Positions 25,248 through 36,900 of a DNA stretch of 64,000 bases are shown piece by piece. The notes beneath the pieces are model-generated. The model was given only the letters and a program-made list of their open reading frames with translations, made no database searches and was not told the DNA's origin. Each line of letters begins with the position of its first letter. Position 1 is the first letter of the stretch. The DNA is taken from the NCBI GenBank assembly GCA_015499995.1, contig JADNRV010000023.1:62001-126000 (forward strand), read 5' to 3'. This DNA comes from Flammula alnicola (lineage: Eukaryota > Basidiomycota > Agaricomycetes > Agaricales > Strophariaceae). Both the position numbers and the translations under genes were made by a program.

Positions 25248-25424
25248 CAAGCTTCATTCTGCACAAAGTAACGAAGTTTTTACTGCTCAATTGATTGTCT
25301 CGTCGAAATTCTCTAATGTATTCATAGTAACTTTTTTCCTAACACATGTACTTACTACTAAAACCTTATCTGTAAATTTTCTTGTCATATGCAAAGGAGC
25401 GTGCATAGCATGCGACCGACTGAC
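25248..25424. repeat. Direct repeat, copy A (longer form)
   Basis: Starts CAAGCTTCATTCTGCACAAA and contains AATTGATTGTCTCGTCGAAA, then CTCTAATGTA ending at 25320. After 63 bp of unmatched AT-rich sequence it resumes with GTCATATGCAAAGGAGCGTG at 25384 and ends TGCGACCG. Copy B at 25580 has the same order of blocks without the 63-bp middle part. About 85 percent identity over matched blocks by eye. Confidence 0.85.
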
Positions 25425-25579
25425 AAGCCTTTTTCTGAATATCATCATCTACTCCAGTAATTAAGTCGGATAGACACTGTATTTTCCATAATTTTGAGTC
25501 ATTGAAAACAGAACATATTTATCAAAATTTCAATCATACATAGTTAGCCTCAGTTAGATAGAGGAAGTCGAGATGCCCT

Positions 25580-25703
25580 CAAGCTTCCTTCTGCACAAGG
25601 TAATGAAGTTTTTACTACCAGTCTCAATTGATTGAGTCTCATCGAAATTCTCTAATGTAGACTGTCATATGCAAAGGAGCGTGCGAAGCGCGCGACCGCG
25701 CTA
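25580..25703. repeat. Direct repeat, copy B (shorter form)
   Basis: Starts CAAGCTTCCTTCTGCACAAG, continues through CTCATCGAAATTCTCTAATG to 25659, then after only 3 bp has GTCATATGCAAAGGAGCGTG followed by a GC-rich CGAAGCGCGCGACCGCGC end. It lacks the 63-bp middle part of copy A. Neither copy has clear terminal inverted repeats, so the type of element is not determined. Confidence 0.85.
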
Positions 25704-25813
25704 GTCATATTAATTCATAATGGGAGGCATTGTCTGAACCGTGAACGCCTCTCCGTGAATGCTTTCGCGTTCTCTGGAATCACATCAAGATACAATTCAA
25801 TGACTATATGCTA

Positions 25814-26500
25814 CTACATAAGATTGAAAAAGGGGGGAAATAGTATTAAGGAAAGGCGGGTCCTAAGGTAGAGCTGTGTGGCGACGCAAGAGCGCCTGGC
25901 CATTGCCAAATGAAGAGATGAAGTCGGGGAGACAGTAACGGCGCCTCGACGAGGAGGTAAGGGTGGTGAGACGGCATGAAGATCCGGCTGGGACGAGCGC
26001 CAGCAGTATATAAATGCTGCTGCACCTCGGGTCGCTTTCATGATCATATCCCAGCGCCTTCGATTTTGCTCCTGCGCCTTCGTCTCCCACCTCGCATCGA
26101 AACGGTGGTGGTGGGGCTTCTGCTTTGGGTTGCTGCTATATCTCCTGGTCGTGGGCCACTGCCGCTGTGTTTCTTCGTTGTACGTGCGCTGATGCCACTG
26201 CTGCCTCTCTTGGTCGTACTGGTACATGTATCGCCACTACCTCTCCTCAATGCAATGATGTTGCCGCCGCCGCCGCGTTCGTTGTCGAGGATAACACGGC
26301 CATCGAGGCAAATTCTGGTGCAATTTTTGGCGGTTGTTCAGTTGGCGTTGTGTAGGTATCGCAAATGAAGAGAGGCGGGAAAATGGACCGGAGGAGAAAG
26401 GAAGCGACGCGCGAGGACACATGCAGGACGGGGCGCTCACCTGACTGCCGGACTTTGCCGCCGTTCTGATCGCCGTGGACCCCGCCGTGTTTTCCAACTC
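25814..26500 (-). CDS. Possible small gene, doubtful
   Basis: Weak candidate. The minus strand holds a GC-richer stretch with two open frames: one at 26497-26237 (MENTAGSTAIRTAAKSGSQ, followed by a consensus GTGAGC donor) and one at 26227-25814 (MYQYDQERQQWHQRTYNEE, rich in Gln, Arg and Glu). Their union could be an exon pair separated by an intron that begins at about 26440, but I could not find an acceptor that keeps a convincing frame, and no domain is recognisable. It may equally be non-coding sequence upstream of RPB4. Confidence 0.22.
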
Positions 26501-26804
26501 CCAGATTTTATCCTATGGTTAGAGAAAAGATAGATAGATATTTATCCGCGTTATTTATGAATAAAAGCGTTGAAGATAGCACATATGTACAATGTACGCA
26601 TTCCATTTCCAGCACTCGAGGCTCGAGCCCTGCATCGGCATCATTGACATTCCGTCATCAAATCTTCCGCCCGATCGTCTACCCGATCGATAACCGGGCC
26701 GTTAATATTTGGCTGTATTGTTCTATCACCCTTGAACGACGCATAGCCAATCTCGGCCTACCAAATTCAGCCAAAACCACTTCTCGACTCAAACTGTGTT
26801 CCTC

Positions 26805-27441
26805 ATGTCTGCTAGACTACGACATAGGCCCCAGGTCGAGGAGGAAGATGCGTCGGCATTAAAGCTTGGAGCAGGTACGAGAAATTTTCGCCATTTTATA
26901 AGTACTAGCAGTCAATGTTCAACTGTTCTTTTTAGAATTTAACAACGCGGGTTGTCTGCTTATTTCTGAAGTGAAATACCTCCTGGAAAATCGCGACAAG
27001 GATGCGCCTGACACTGCGTATGTGTATTACAGCCGTACTACGATTAATTTTGGTTCATGTCTACGATAGTGTGTACAACAAAACACTGGAATACGTGAAG
27101 ACCTTCGCCAAATTCAATACGACGGATTCTGCGAGTGCTGTTCGAGAGTGCGTTTCTTTTGCATCCACTGTTCTGCAATAACTTGATGACTCGTGTATTT
27201 CTTAGGACGCTCCGTCGGGAACCACAACTTACACAATTTGAAACCGCTCAGATAGCCAACCTTTGTCCAGCAGATGCTGAGGAGGCCAAGAGCATCATCC
27301 CCAGGTAAGGATGGATTCATTCTTGGATCCTGCCTCTTTCTAAACATTTCACATTCCTTCCACAGCCTTGTAAAAATCGACGATGACCGACTCCAGGCTT
27401 TGCTCGACGAAATTCAGACGATGAGAAAGTTCCAAACTTGA
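26805..27441 (+). CDS. RPB4: RNA polymerase II subunit Rpb4
   Basis: Family role: with Rpb7 forms the stalk of RNA polymerase II and couples initiation to mRNA export and decay. Seen: five exons joining to about 134 residues, MSARLRHRPQVEEEDASALK, then NNAGCLLISEVKYLLENRDK, then VYNKTLEYVKTFAKF, then ETLRREPQLTQFETAQIANL and CPADAEEAKSIIPS, then LVKIDDDRLQALLDEIQT. The Rpb4/HRDC-like helical pattern (CLLISEVKYLL, E...QIANLCP.DAEEAKSIIPSL) is characteristic. The small size fits Rpb4 orthologues that lack the yeast insert. The start at 26805 is the only ATG that begins the frame. Stop TGA at 27439-27441, less than 100 bp from the PUS1 stop, so the two genes converge. Confidence 0.9.
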
Positions 27442-27534
27442 AACCTTAAGTTACAGGAGATTCGGGTTTTTCTGCCGTGCGCAGTTGTATTCTTGTATAT
27501 CCAATAATCTGTATAATATTCTGCTATTGATAAT

Positions 27535-29928
27535 TTAGCCTTCCGTCTCCTCGATGTGGCGCTTGTCAAGCACCACGTCGTCGTCCTCCATATCAACATC
27601 CTCATCCTCTTCCAGCTTCTTCTTGATTTCTCCATTACCAGTAAAGTTGGTGGTGTCGAAGATCCTCTTTTCCCTGAAGGGATTGGCTCGTTTTTCGCCT
27701 TGCTTGATCACAGCAGCGTCGGGGACGGCGCCCGTTGGATTGAGGTAAAGAAGGTCATTGCCGGCGTATGCGTCGATCGTTCGAATCCAAGCATCGAACC
27801 TGCTCATCCATCAGTAACAAGCAGAGACAGGCGTGCAAAGCTGGGACTCACAATCCGTCACGATCCTCGACTTCGCGCATATTTTTATAGATGAATACTT
27901 CCTTGAACGCATTTATCTTGTCTCGATGTAGGTCGAAGTCGATAAGCGGACGGTATTCGGCATCTGTGGGCTCGAGCTTCGCGTTGATGACGCCCATCCG
28001 CTGGTTGTACGAGTCAAACAATGGTTCTTCCAGAAGCAGTCCTAGGGACGGCATCTTGGGAACAAATACATCCCGTTGTCCATACAGCTTCAAAATAAAT
28101 GCTCGAGTCAGAAAGTAAAATTGAAGGACGAGCAATGGACGTACTTCGCTGATGATACGTGTTGGGGTTCCCATTCGGCATGCTAGGACTAAGATGGCCA
28201 TCATTTTTCGCTGGACGAGATGTTAGAAATTTGCTGAATCGAAAGATGGGTTTAACTAACAATCTGAGGGTGCTTTATCAGCGTTGAAAAAATGGAATTG
28301 TGCGACTTCCACCTACTTGATGCAACATAAAGCTCTGGCCATGGAAAAGGACACTGATCCATTCTGTGTCTCCATAGACTACTGGGTCGGCAATCTTGTA
28401 AAGTCACATGAGAAATGAAGAGTTTGAAAGTTAATATTATTTACCTCGATCTTTTTCATAAAACGGTTGTTGCTGCGATCTTTGAAATCGCGCCCAACCG
28501 TGAAGTTATGGAAATTATGGGTGCCTTCGTATCGTTCTGCTAGCGTCCTTAGATTCTGCAATTGTTCTTGTCCAATTCTCCACGAGCGCTTGCTGGCAAG
28601 GTCCTCCTCTTTGGTAGTCGATTCTTCGTTCCCCCAGAATGCATATGAGACAGATGAATTTGAAACCGCATCGGGGTATTTTGCAGCATGTTCCTCCCAT
28701 ACACGGTAAAGACCCGATCCGGGCTTAGGAGGGATTAACAGATAGGTTGGGAAGAAGTAGGTGTATTTGCGACTTTCACAGATCCTAGATAAAGATCAGG
28801 TTAACAGTTGGACAACGCGATGCAGAAAGCAAACTAACAGCCGAGCGTTGAAGGAATTTTGGGTCCTACCCTGAAAACTAAGCTCAGAATGAACATACTA
28901 GTAAAAACAACTGACAGGACTCACGTATCCCCAAAGTCGTATTTCTGGAGGCAGTTCCTCGTTTATCCGTGCAACGAGATCTTTGACGCCAGGTATCGTC
29001 ACAATCATTTTCAGAGACACGACATTGCCGGCTGCATGGACACCCGCATCTGTACGTGCGGCTCTGGCGAGTGCTACCTAAGATAGTACAGGTCAAACGA
29101 TGTATAGAATATAAGAATAGTTCCGAAATGGACGCACCTTGGTAGGATTATCGGCATTATCTTGCGACACAGCTCCTACTTTCACCAAAGCGGTGAACAA
29201 TACTCCTTCGATTGTACGAGTGTGATCTGGCTGTCTGTTAGTTTTTTTTTTTTGTCAATGAGTGTGAAATATTTAAATAAAAGGAGCTGAACTCACATTT
29301 GCATACCGCTATAGCCCGACCCGCAAAAACCAATGAGCAAGGCGCATTGCCGTTTCGGATAACGCGGTGCTTTGGGGATAGGTTCTCCATTAGCTGACAT
29401 TTGAGATTCTCTCGACGCATCTTCTTCGTTTCGTGTTTGACGACCACCTCGTCCACGACTCTTCTTTTTGTCACCCTTCTGGTTTCTGTTGTCCGGCCGC
29501 AATTTTGAACCCTGTTTTTTCTCCTCTTTCACTGCTTGAGCCGTATTTTCCTCGTCATCAACATCTACTTCCGTCCCAGCGATCTGTAGTGTGTTGTCTT
29601 CAAGTGTCGTCGTGCTTTTTGGCAAAGATATATCGAGAGGTTTTTTGGGTGGTTCCGTAAGGGAGCTGGTCGATGCAACTGGCTCCTCTTCAAGTAGACG
29701 CGGGCGTTTGAGGTCGGACGGCGGCAGATCTTCCGAGGGTTCATCCAGCTGCCGTTTCTCAACATTCAAGCCGGTATAGGAAACTTCTGACATTTCAAGG
29801 GTTCTCGAAAAAGTTCTGAATGTCGTGTATACAGAAAGTCGTGGTCTTGGACGTTTTAACGGTACAACCACTTGCAGCAAACGCGATGTGGATTTCAAGT
29901 TGGTGAACAACCGCAACAAGGTTGTCAT
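27535..29928 (-). CDS. PUS1: tRNA pseudouridine synthase 1 (Pus1)
   Basis: Family role: TruA-type synthase that converts uridine to pseudouridine at several tRNA positions (and some snRNA/mRNA) in nucleus and mitochondria. Seen: the catalytic block [18 protein letters not shown] near 29030-29085 with the nucleophilic Asp in RTDAGVHA. An early [19 protein letters not shown] opens the catalytic core, [13 protein letters not shown] follows the catalytic block, and [17 protein letters not shown] lies near the end. The N-terminus is long: about 45 basic, Ser/Thr-rich residues without acids ([20 protein letters not shown]...) precede a second Met at 29793 ([16 protein letters not shown]), which suggests two protein forms. 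A charged disordered linker with Lys/Arg tracts follows. The C-terminal tail is acidic ([14 protein letters not shown]), stop at 27535-27537. Confidence 0.9.
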
Positions 29929-30270
29929 ATATTTTCTGCCTCCTGCTCATGACGTTTTCTTTCATGCAAGTACACAAAAATAAAGATGGGCTACTTACCT
30001 CTTCAAAAATTCTCAACCTCCAGACGTTAGATGCAGGCACACGCGATAAATAGTTGAAGTCAACCTTGAACGCGATCAAGAAATTCACTTTGATCGGAAG
30101 CCCGGCCCGCCCATCATCACGAAGCATCACCAAGAACACTGTTTTCTCGTCAGTTGCTCGTAAATATATGTGGAGAGCATGGGGAGAGCGCTTCACATTT
30201 CTCGGACATCTATGTATATCGGCAACATATATACACATATAATTATATAAACCCATGGATGAGAGGACCT
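29929..30270. other. Short intergenic region (PUS1 promoter / xylulokinase 3' end)
   Basis: 342 bp between the PUS1 start and the xylulokinase stop; both genes are on the minus strand. It contains an AT-rich ATATATACACATATAATTATATAA stretch near 30225-30248 that may serve as the 3' region of the upstream gene. No gene is seen. Confidence 0.5.
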
Positions 30271-32164
30271 CTACGCCTTCTGCGAGTTTTTCGCAGCCCA
30301 TAGTTGAACAACTTCCTCTTCGCATGCATCGTAAACACTGACAAGCCCATCGTATATCTCGGAAATCTCTTTGTGTGGCTTCGCCACACACTGAACGTCC
30401 ATCGCTTCTCCGCCTGTCATGTCTTCAAATGTTCCGTCGGGATGAGAGGCCTTCCACCATGCATATTTTGCCAGCAGAGCTCCTCCGGAGCCTGCAGCTT
30501 CTTTGGTAGCAGAAACATACACGTCCATCCCAAAAATATCCTGATGCTGCGTTATTTCCGGCTCTGGTGAAAGAAAAGGAAACTTACGGCTGTTATCTGC
30601 CTAATGACCGGATTGGCTGAAGAACCTCCACTAATTACCAGACGTTTCAACGGCGGAGAATGTTCCGGAAGTATAGCTGTTATCCTGGACCTGATCGACA
30701 AGAATTGGGACTCCAAGATAGCTCTGGGATGGATAGAGGGTGGTGGCATATCTGCAACAAGCGGCGGTTTCACGGTTGTCTTGATGAGGCTTGTGGTGAA
30801 GAAATATTCGCCGACCACGTTTGGAGGGATAATCTCTGGAAGAGGGAAGTAGAAGCCCAGGATACCGTTGCAACCAGGCGGCGTCTTCTCGACAAGCTGA
30901 TTGAAAATGTTCCAATCTCCTTCCGCAAATCGGTCTCGTATTTGTTCACGGGCAAGTGCTCCGTTCTTGTAGCAAAGCATGGCGATTTTCCCATCGAAAT
31001 TGGTTGGATGAGAAAGCAGATGAGAAGTCGTGAACCGCTTCGGCGGAGTGGATGCAGGCGGAATCGAGAGAAGGAAGGTAGTCGAAGTGCCGAGCGACAG
31101 TAAGGCGTCGCCTGGAGCAGACAGAGACATAACAGTGGCAGGGTTATCACCAGTGAATGGGGCAACTATGCAATCTACAAAAGGTTTGTGTCATTTGATT
31201 TTGCTCTTCCATTGATAGAGGAAAAGGACATACCTGGACTGAAACCCCATCTCTTGACCCACCATTCACTTACATTACCCAGAGAAATGCCTCCGAGGAC
31301 AGGTTCTGAGCCCAATTTTTCCCGAAGCGTTGGACCTCCGCAAATATCAAGGAGTCTATCGTCCCATTTATTCGTCAAGACGTTCATTAAGTTCATCCCA
31401 CTTGCATCGGATATCTCAATCGGCGCTATCTGGCCGAGAAATACGGAAGGTATTAAAGATGACACCAGCGAGATGTGCGCCGTCGCGTCGTATATCTCTG
31501 GGTGCAGGCGTCGTATCTTCAGATCCAAATTAATTATGAATACCCATTGATTAAAATTAAATGACTTGGCTTACTCTAGATATTTGATTGCCAGTGAATC
31601 GCTCGTACGCCCTACTTCCTGAGAGGTCGGCGAGTGCTTGTGCACCTCCATATTCGTCCTCTAGCCTCTTGCAGTCTTCCGTGGTGGAGGAGTCTTGCCA
31701 GATAGGAGCTTTGGGGTAGGAAAATGCCGCAGGAGACAGCTGCTCTGCCAGGGTTCGATTAGCATCCAATCCAGAGAGAAGGCTAGCTGAGTCATTGGAC
31801 CAGTACACCGATCCATGTTGCTGTTACGTTCATGATACGATGCCAATCACTATGTTAGAAGATTATAACCCACCTGCCCTGCCCCAGAAATTGCCGCGAT
31901 GGCGCCGAAATCGATTCGGTCGTCTTTCAACCTCTGGCACAGCAAATCGATTGCTTCCAACCACATTCGCACCGGTGAGGTGACCTCTCCTTCATCTGGT
32001 CCACTGATTGCACCGTTGGTTGTCCCATAGTGCGCTAAATCGCGATCGAAGTGAACTGAAGCTTCATGGACGATCTTCGAGTCTTTGTCAAGTAAAACAG
32101 CCTTTAGTTGTTGCGTGGATAGGTCAAGGCCAAGGAAAAGGGGGTTCGACGACACGGGCGACAT
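30271..32164 (-). CDS. XKS1: D-xylulokinase (FGGY family), Xks1-type
   Basis: Family role: phosphorylates D-xylulose with ATP to xylulose 5-phosphate, joining xylose/arabinose use to the pentose phosphate pathway in the cytosol. Seen: the FGGY start MSPVSSNPLFLGLDLSTQQLK with the phosphate-loop-like DLSTQQ. Then AIAAISGAGQ and QHGSVYW, WQDSSTTEDCKRLE, SRAYERFTGNQISR, DASGMNLMNV and DCIVAPFTGDNPATVM. A glycine-rich DALLSLGTSTTFLL and the C-terminal ATP-site VISGGSSANPVIRQ and AAGSGGALLAKYA follow. The order and the active-site MDLSTQ/GDNPA blocks match fungal xylulokinases rather than glycerol kinases. Five or so introns of about 50 nt; stop at 30271-30273. No transporter or xylose reductase lies next to it. 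Confidence 0.9.
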
Positions 32165-33145
32165 GGGGGTTGGATTACAACTTGTAGCTCGGTCCCTATC
32201 ATCCTCAAGACCTATCCCTTCTGGATGGTCATCGAATGCGCTGAATATATTTATCGCGATGTTTGTCCGAGGGCGGACCGAGAACGGTTAACGGTCCATC
32301 TTCAGTCACAAGACTGCGCGAGCTAGGTTGCAGGAAGGCAGCACGATTATTTATGGATTGAAGCTCGTAGGCTTTCAGTGACATTCGTGTGGTTGGTGGG
32401 TTTAAGAGGAATATTTTGCAATTGGCTCCTTTATGCCATCGGAATCTTCCGAAAGGCCGTTATCCCAGGTTTATCCCACACCGTCATCTCTTGCACGAAC
32501 TTGATACCCTTGTTGAAGCTTGTCGACTCAGTTGGTCCCTTGCGCTCCTTGATCTTCTGAATTCCTCGCAATGCATTGCTTTTCAAGAAATGGACTCCAG
32601 TCAAGAAATCCTTGCCATCTGGCGCGTGCCTACGGCGGTTTCACTTTCAGTTCGTTGCCATTACGAGGTGTAAAGATAATGCACAACCCTTCGACAATCT
32701 TCACTCATCCATGGTGGATCCTATTGGTCGATTTTGGTCCTTATCGATTATCGCTCAGCCTTCGAGTTTTTCATCGATAAAGATAGGCGAACCACGTCTA
32801 CCTCTTTGTCCTAGCCATATATGTGGGATCTACGTCAAAGCTCAATGCTCGACGAGAACTGTTCATCGCCTCTCCGCGAGACCTTGCTCGATACGTACTG
32901 TATCCCAGACGTCATATTTCGTCGGTACTCAAGGGCCGATTAGTTCTATCTTTTCATCGCTACATATATCTCTTGCGTATGCCGCCGCGGAAACGGCAAG
33001 ACCCTCTATATGTCAAGGACAATAATCGGCTCCCTCGACTTCTTCTTGTCGTCATCGCCCTATATAAAGTTGCGGTTCATTCCCACTCCCAGATTCGCAA
33101 CGTCCATTACTTTAACCACGACGCGTTTTTGACCTACACACCACC
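32165..33145. other. Intergenic region, divergent promoters
   Basis: About 980 bp between the xylulokinase start (minus strand) and a small plus-strand gene. No gene is supported: open frames at 32378-33025 lack motifs and mostly overlap one another. At 33060-33067 a good TATA box (CTATATAAAG) lies about 85 bp before the ATG at 33146. Confidence 0.5.
33058..33069 (+). promoter_or_regulatory. TATA box of the small gene at 33146
   Basis: CCTATATAAAGT fits a strong TATA box; transcription would start roughly 30 bp downstream and leave a leader of about 55 nt before the ATG in CACCATGG, a good fungal start context. Its presence supports the small gene as real. Confidence 0.55.
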
Positions 33146-33458
33146 ATGGATGCCTTATCCAGCGAATGGAGACGCGATGTCCAATACATGCCGGGGGATC
33201 GAGTAGCCTTCAAACTCGGTGATTCTCTTGGAGTAGCAGCCTTTGAGTGTCTGCAAGCTCGTCTGTACATTTCTGCCGCCTCAAATGAACATCTTTTATG
33301 CTTACAGCCCTTCATAGATATTAGCACGATCGCCAATCAGGTGGGCATCACATGCCAATCTCTCTTTCAAGCACAGGGATGCTAAAATCCATCAGCCCGT
33401 TGCAGGTGGTAGCGAATTTTGGCAGCATTATCCGAGAGGATTCCCTAGGAAATGCTAA
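33146..33458 (+). CDS. Small protein, about 85 residues, possibly CBM5/12-like
   Basis: Two exons: 33146-33340 and 33396-33458, separated by a 55-nt intron (GTGGGC...CATCAG) that keeps phase 0. The product begins MDALSSEWRRDVQYMPGDRV, continues AFKLGDSLGVAAFECLQAR and ends PVAGGSEFWQHYPRGFPRKC. The W...YxxGDxVxF...F.CLQA order resembles carbohydrate-binding module 5/12 (chitin-binding type 3), and a Trp sits near the C-terminus, but the usual His and Trp spacing is incomplete and there is no signal peptide. So the likeness is suggestive only. The TATA box, start context and phase-preserving intron argue that it is a gene. It might act in the cytosol as a small binding protein; that is a guess. 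Confidence 0.5.
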
Positions 33459-33958
33459 CAGGGCTGTATTGGATGACAACGCACTTAATTTCTGTCATAC
33501 ATTATATAGACACATATTTTATCAGCACCATCTTCTGCTATACCCCTAGGATGCGACCTCCATAGCAAACCCAGTGAGCGAACTATCCAGGCAAAACCTC
33601 TTTGTCGTCCTTCTAACCCTCACCTTCATATCCGTCATAGCACTTAATAACCGTTCATCATCTATTATGAAATCGTTACGATGTACACTACATGGCAACC
33701 CGGAATTATATTTTTCGTTGAGGCTTCAGATTACGCCGTGGCATTCGGAGGTGATGCCTTATAAATATCACGACATGACGAAAATATGAAAGTACATTTA
33801 AATCCATTCGTTTCGTGTCCAGGAAGTGTTAGATAGGAATACAGTCTCTAAACCAAGAACATCAAAGAATAACATTGTCGAAGATCGAAACTTCCCCATT
33901 ACAATCGCCACTGCAAGAAAATACTTCAGTACTTGTGAGTGCAAAATTAGCGGAGGAC
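33459..33958. other. Intergenic, nothing recognised
   Basis: About 500 bp, AT-rich, between the small plus-strand gene and the stop of the WD40 gene on the minus strand. No gene, repeat or element is seen; it should hold the two convergent 3' ends. Confidence 0.5.
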
Positions 33959-36900
33959 TCACACAACGAGCTGATGTTCACCCGCAAAAGGATCGCCGAG
34001 CGAGAAATGCCCAATGTCTGAATTCACCTCCGCCACCACCTTCCCATTGTTTGAATCAGAAGCAGATAACCTGGGATCCCAGACACGCACACAACCTGAT
34101 GGTCAGAAGCATACAGAGGGAGAAAAAACGGCAGTCAGAAAATCCCTCTCATTGTGCAAAATTTCTTGTCAAAACAATCCGTACCATCCTCTCCGCCTGT
34201 GACAAGCGCTATGCGTCTGGAATGCCTCGACTGAAGCCATTGCGCTTTTACTACGCCGTACACACATGTCCTCAATGCAGCCTTGCACTCGCCTGAATGC
34301 TCATACATGTAAATGGGGGGTCGGCCAGAGTGGAGGTAGCGCACGTCATAGACATGCGTCTGGTTGTCGTTCCGTGCCAGCGCGAGGAAGATGCCGTCTG
34401 GGCTGAACATGGCGCTGGCAACTTCTCCCTCGAAGTCCTTATAACGCAGAGGAAATGGCTCGAGGTCTATGGTTGTCGTCGCCTTTCCGTCTCGACGAGC
34501 AACGTCGTACATACGCAAGATGTTTCTCGTCCCTGACGCTCGTGTGGCAAGAGCCAAACTAGTACCTGCAAAATATGGCTTAAAGTTAGGTCCCACTTTC
34601 TGCAAATTGCTGAGCCTAAAGTGAACGTACGCACCAGTAGAGTTAAGACAAAGAGTATCTCCAGCCTCTGTAGCATCCAACTGATAGAGTACAGTTTGAC
34701 GATGGATATCATATACTTTGTGTAGCCCTTCGAACAATTCAGGTACAGAAGGTTCTGATGAAGCAAATAAGTGGTCAACAGACGACTCTGTGCCCCAGGC
34801 CATAGCGCCAACAATATGGGGCGTTTTCAGCGTTTTTGGAGGATGAATATAAAAGGCGCCCCTGGGTTCAGGATTCGACTGCGACAAGGAGTAGAACTGG
34901 ATTTTCCTAAAGGACAAGATTTGTCATGATTAACACTTTTCGTAAGAGACGAAAAGCTAAAGACGTGACATACTTCTCAGCAACGGCTAAAAGCGATGAG
35001 TTGGGCTTGAAGGCCAATTCGTGAGGTACATAGTGATACCTATCCAACAATCGGTTTGTCCACTTTGGTTGTACCGGCGCCGACGCTTGCCCATAATCAT
35101 TTGGATCATCCTCATCGTCAGACTGCGTCCCGTCCGGCAAATCCCAAATGCGCACTCGATGATCAGCTCCAGAGGTTGCAAATGAAAGCCTAGTTATCAC
35201 AAAAGTCTCACAAAAGGAAGAATAAGAGGTGCATAAGCCGACAAATACCTCGTTGGATCGAACTTTAAGTCGTGGACAGCGTAATGTTTTACTCTATCGC
35301 GCTTGGTGGCCTGATGTCCTTTTGGGATATCAAGCTCATCTCGCCAGGTCATCAGTGATCCTTCTCGATTGAATGGACTGCCTTGCTCTTGAAAACAAAG
35401 CATATCAGTAAACTAAACACATGGACAGAAATTATGTTACCCACCATCAGGTTGATCTGGCAAGCCTCCAACACAACCACTGGCAATGACTGTCCAAGGC
35501 CCTTTCTGCGCGATCTTGTTGATAGCTGGAAGGCGCATTTTATCAATTGAATATATTATGAAAATGTTGATACAATAAACCGCTATACTCACATCCGGGC
35601 GCCTTCTTAAACGAATGCACACGTTTTAACTTGTACAAGTCAAAATCCAACTTCCACGGCGGAATGACCGGCCTCGAGGGCAGTTGCATGGCGATGGGCC
35701 GAGCACGCGGTGGAACACGCACATGTGCATTGAGCTGCCAACAAAGCAAATGATCACATTGATATCACTCAGAACAACTAGAAAGAAAGAAGAAAAAAAA
35801 CACACAAAACTTACCTGCTCCCAAATATACAGCGGCCCTCTATTACCCCTTCTTCGAGGAGGTGGAGGATCCCATCTCGATGTATCGGGCTGAACGTACC
35901 CATCCAGAGGTAAAGGCACTCTCGGCGGAGGTGCCGCAATATCAAGGAGTTCGAGATTTTCGACGAGGCTGTCGTCCGACATTTTGTTTTCGTTAACCGC
36001 CATGGGCTTCCACTAGGAATAACAGTTCATGAGAAGAAACAAGGAACAGCGCGGGCAATGCAGAGGACGTACCCTGTCCAGGTCGTTCAGGTCGAAGCCT
36101 GGTGGGTCCCAGTCATCATCCGACGACTCTGGCTCTGGCTCGGGGGCATGAATCGGAATGGGATCGGCCATGGTGATATCAGGAAAGCCATCATAATCAG
36201 GAAAGCCACCATATTCGGAGTCGGACAATATTTCAATCGGCGTACAACTTCGTACTGGAGCAGAAGCGATGGCAGATTTTTGTTTCTTGAAACAAGAAGG
36301 AAAAAGAAAGAAGAAGGGGATTAAGAAAGACGTCATTATCAGAACGAGATAAATAACCTCGAAGACAAAAAGCCTCACCTTCCTCGGCGTCAACATAGCC
36401 GCCACCTCCTCCCCATCGCTGGACAGCTCGATGACCTCATGCACCCGCTTCGTCGGAAGCTGGACGTGTTTCGCAGGCTGAGCCCTGCTCTGCGGCTGGG
36501 GCTGAGGCAGCGCGCGGGGCGGGGGGCCTGCTATAGATGGCTGTGCTCGCGGAGTGGTGGCCTTGGCCTTGGCCTTGCCTTTGGGCGAAGGAGACGTAAG
36601 ATCGAGATCAACGGAGACCGTCAATTTATGTGATGAAGACGACGATAGCGGGACGGTGCTCGCCCGCGGCTTACTAGGACCTGCAACAGCGGCGGCAGGT
36701 CGGCTGGACGGTCCTGCTGCTGCTGCTGCTGCACGAGTTGAAGTTGACGGCACTGGCGGTGCTACTGCAGGAGTCACGGTGTCGAGTTTCCGCCGTTTAA
36801 AAGACTGAGAGGGAGCAGACATCGTGGGCTGGTGCGCCGTGGCCGGGCTGGGTCGTTTCTACAATCGCAGCAGTCGTCGACTCGTCAGTATAATTCTCGT

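Larger units (their letters stand above)
24581..25813. other. Spacer with dispersed direct repeat
   Basis: About 1.2 kb with no supported gene. It begins with the T-rich 3' region of the R3H/SUZ gene. At about 24915-24950 a GC-rich stretch repeats GGCGATCGCA twice, and at about 25215-25240 a 12-mer CTCGGCAGTCAC-like unit is doubled. The main feature is a diverged direct repeat at 25248-25424 and 25580-25703, listed separately. AT-rich elsewhere. Confidence 0.5.
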
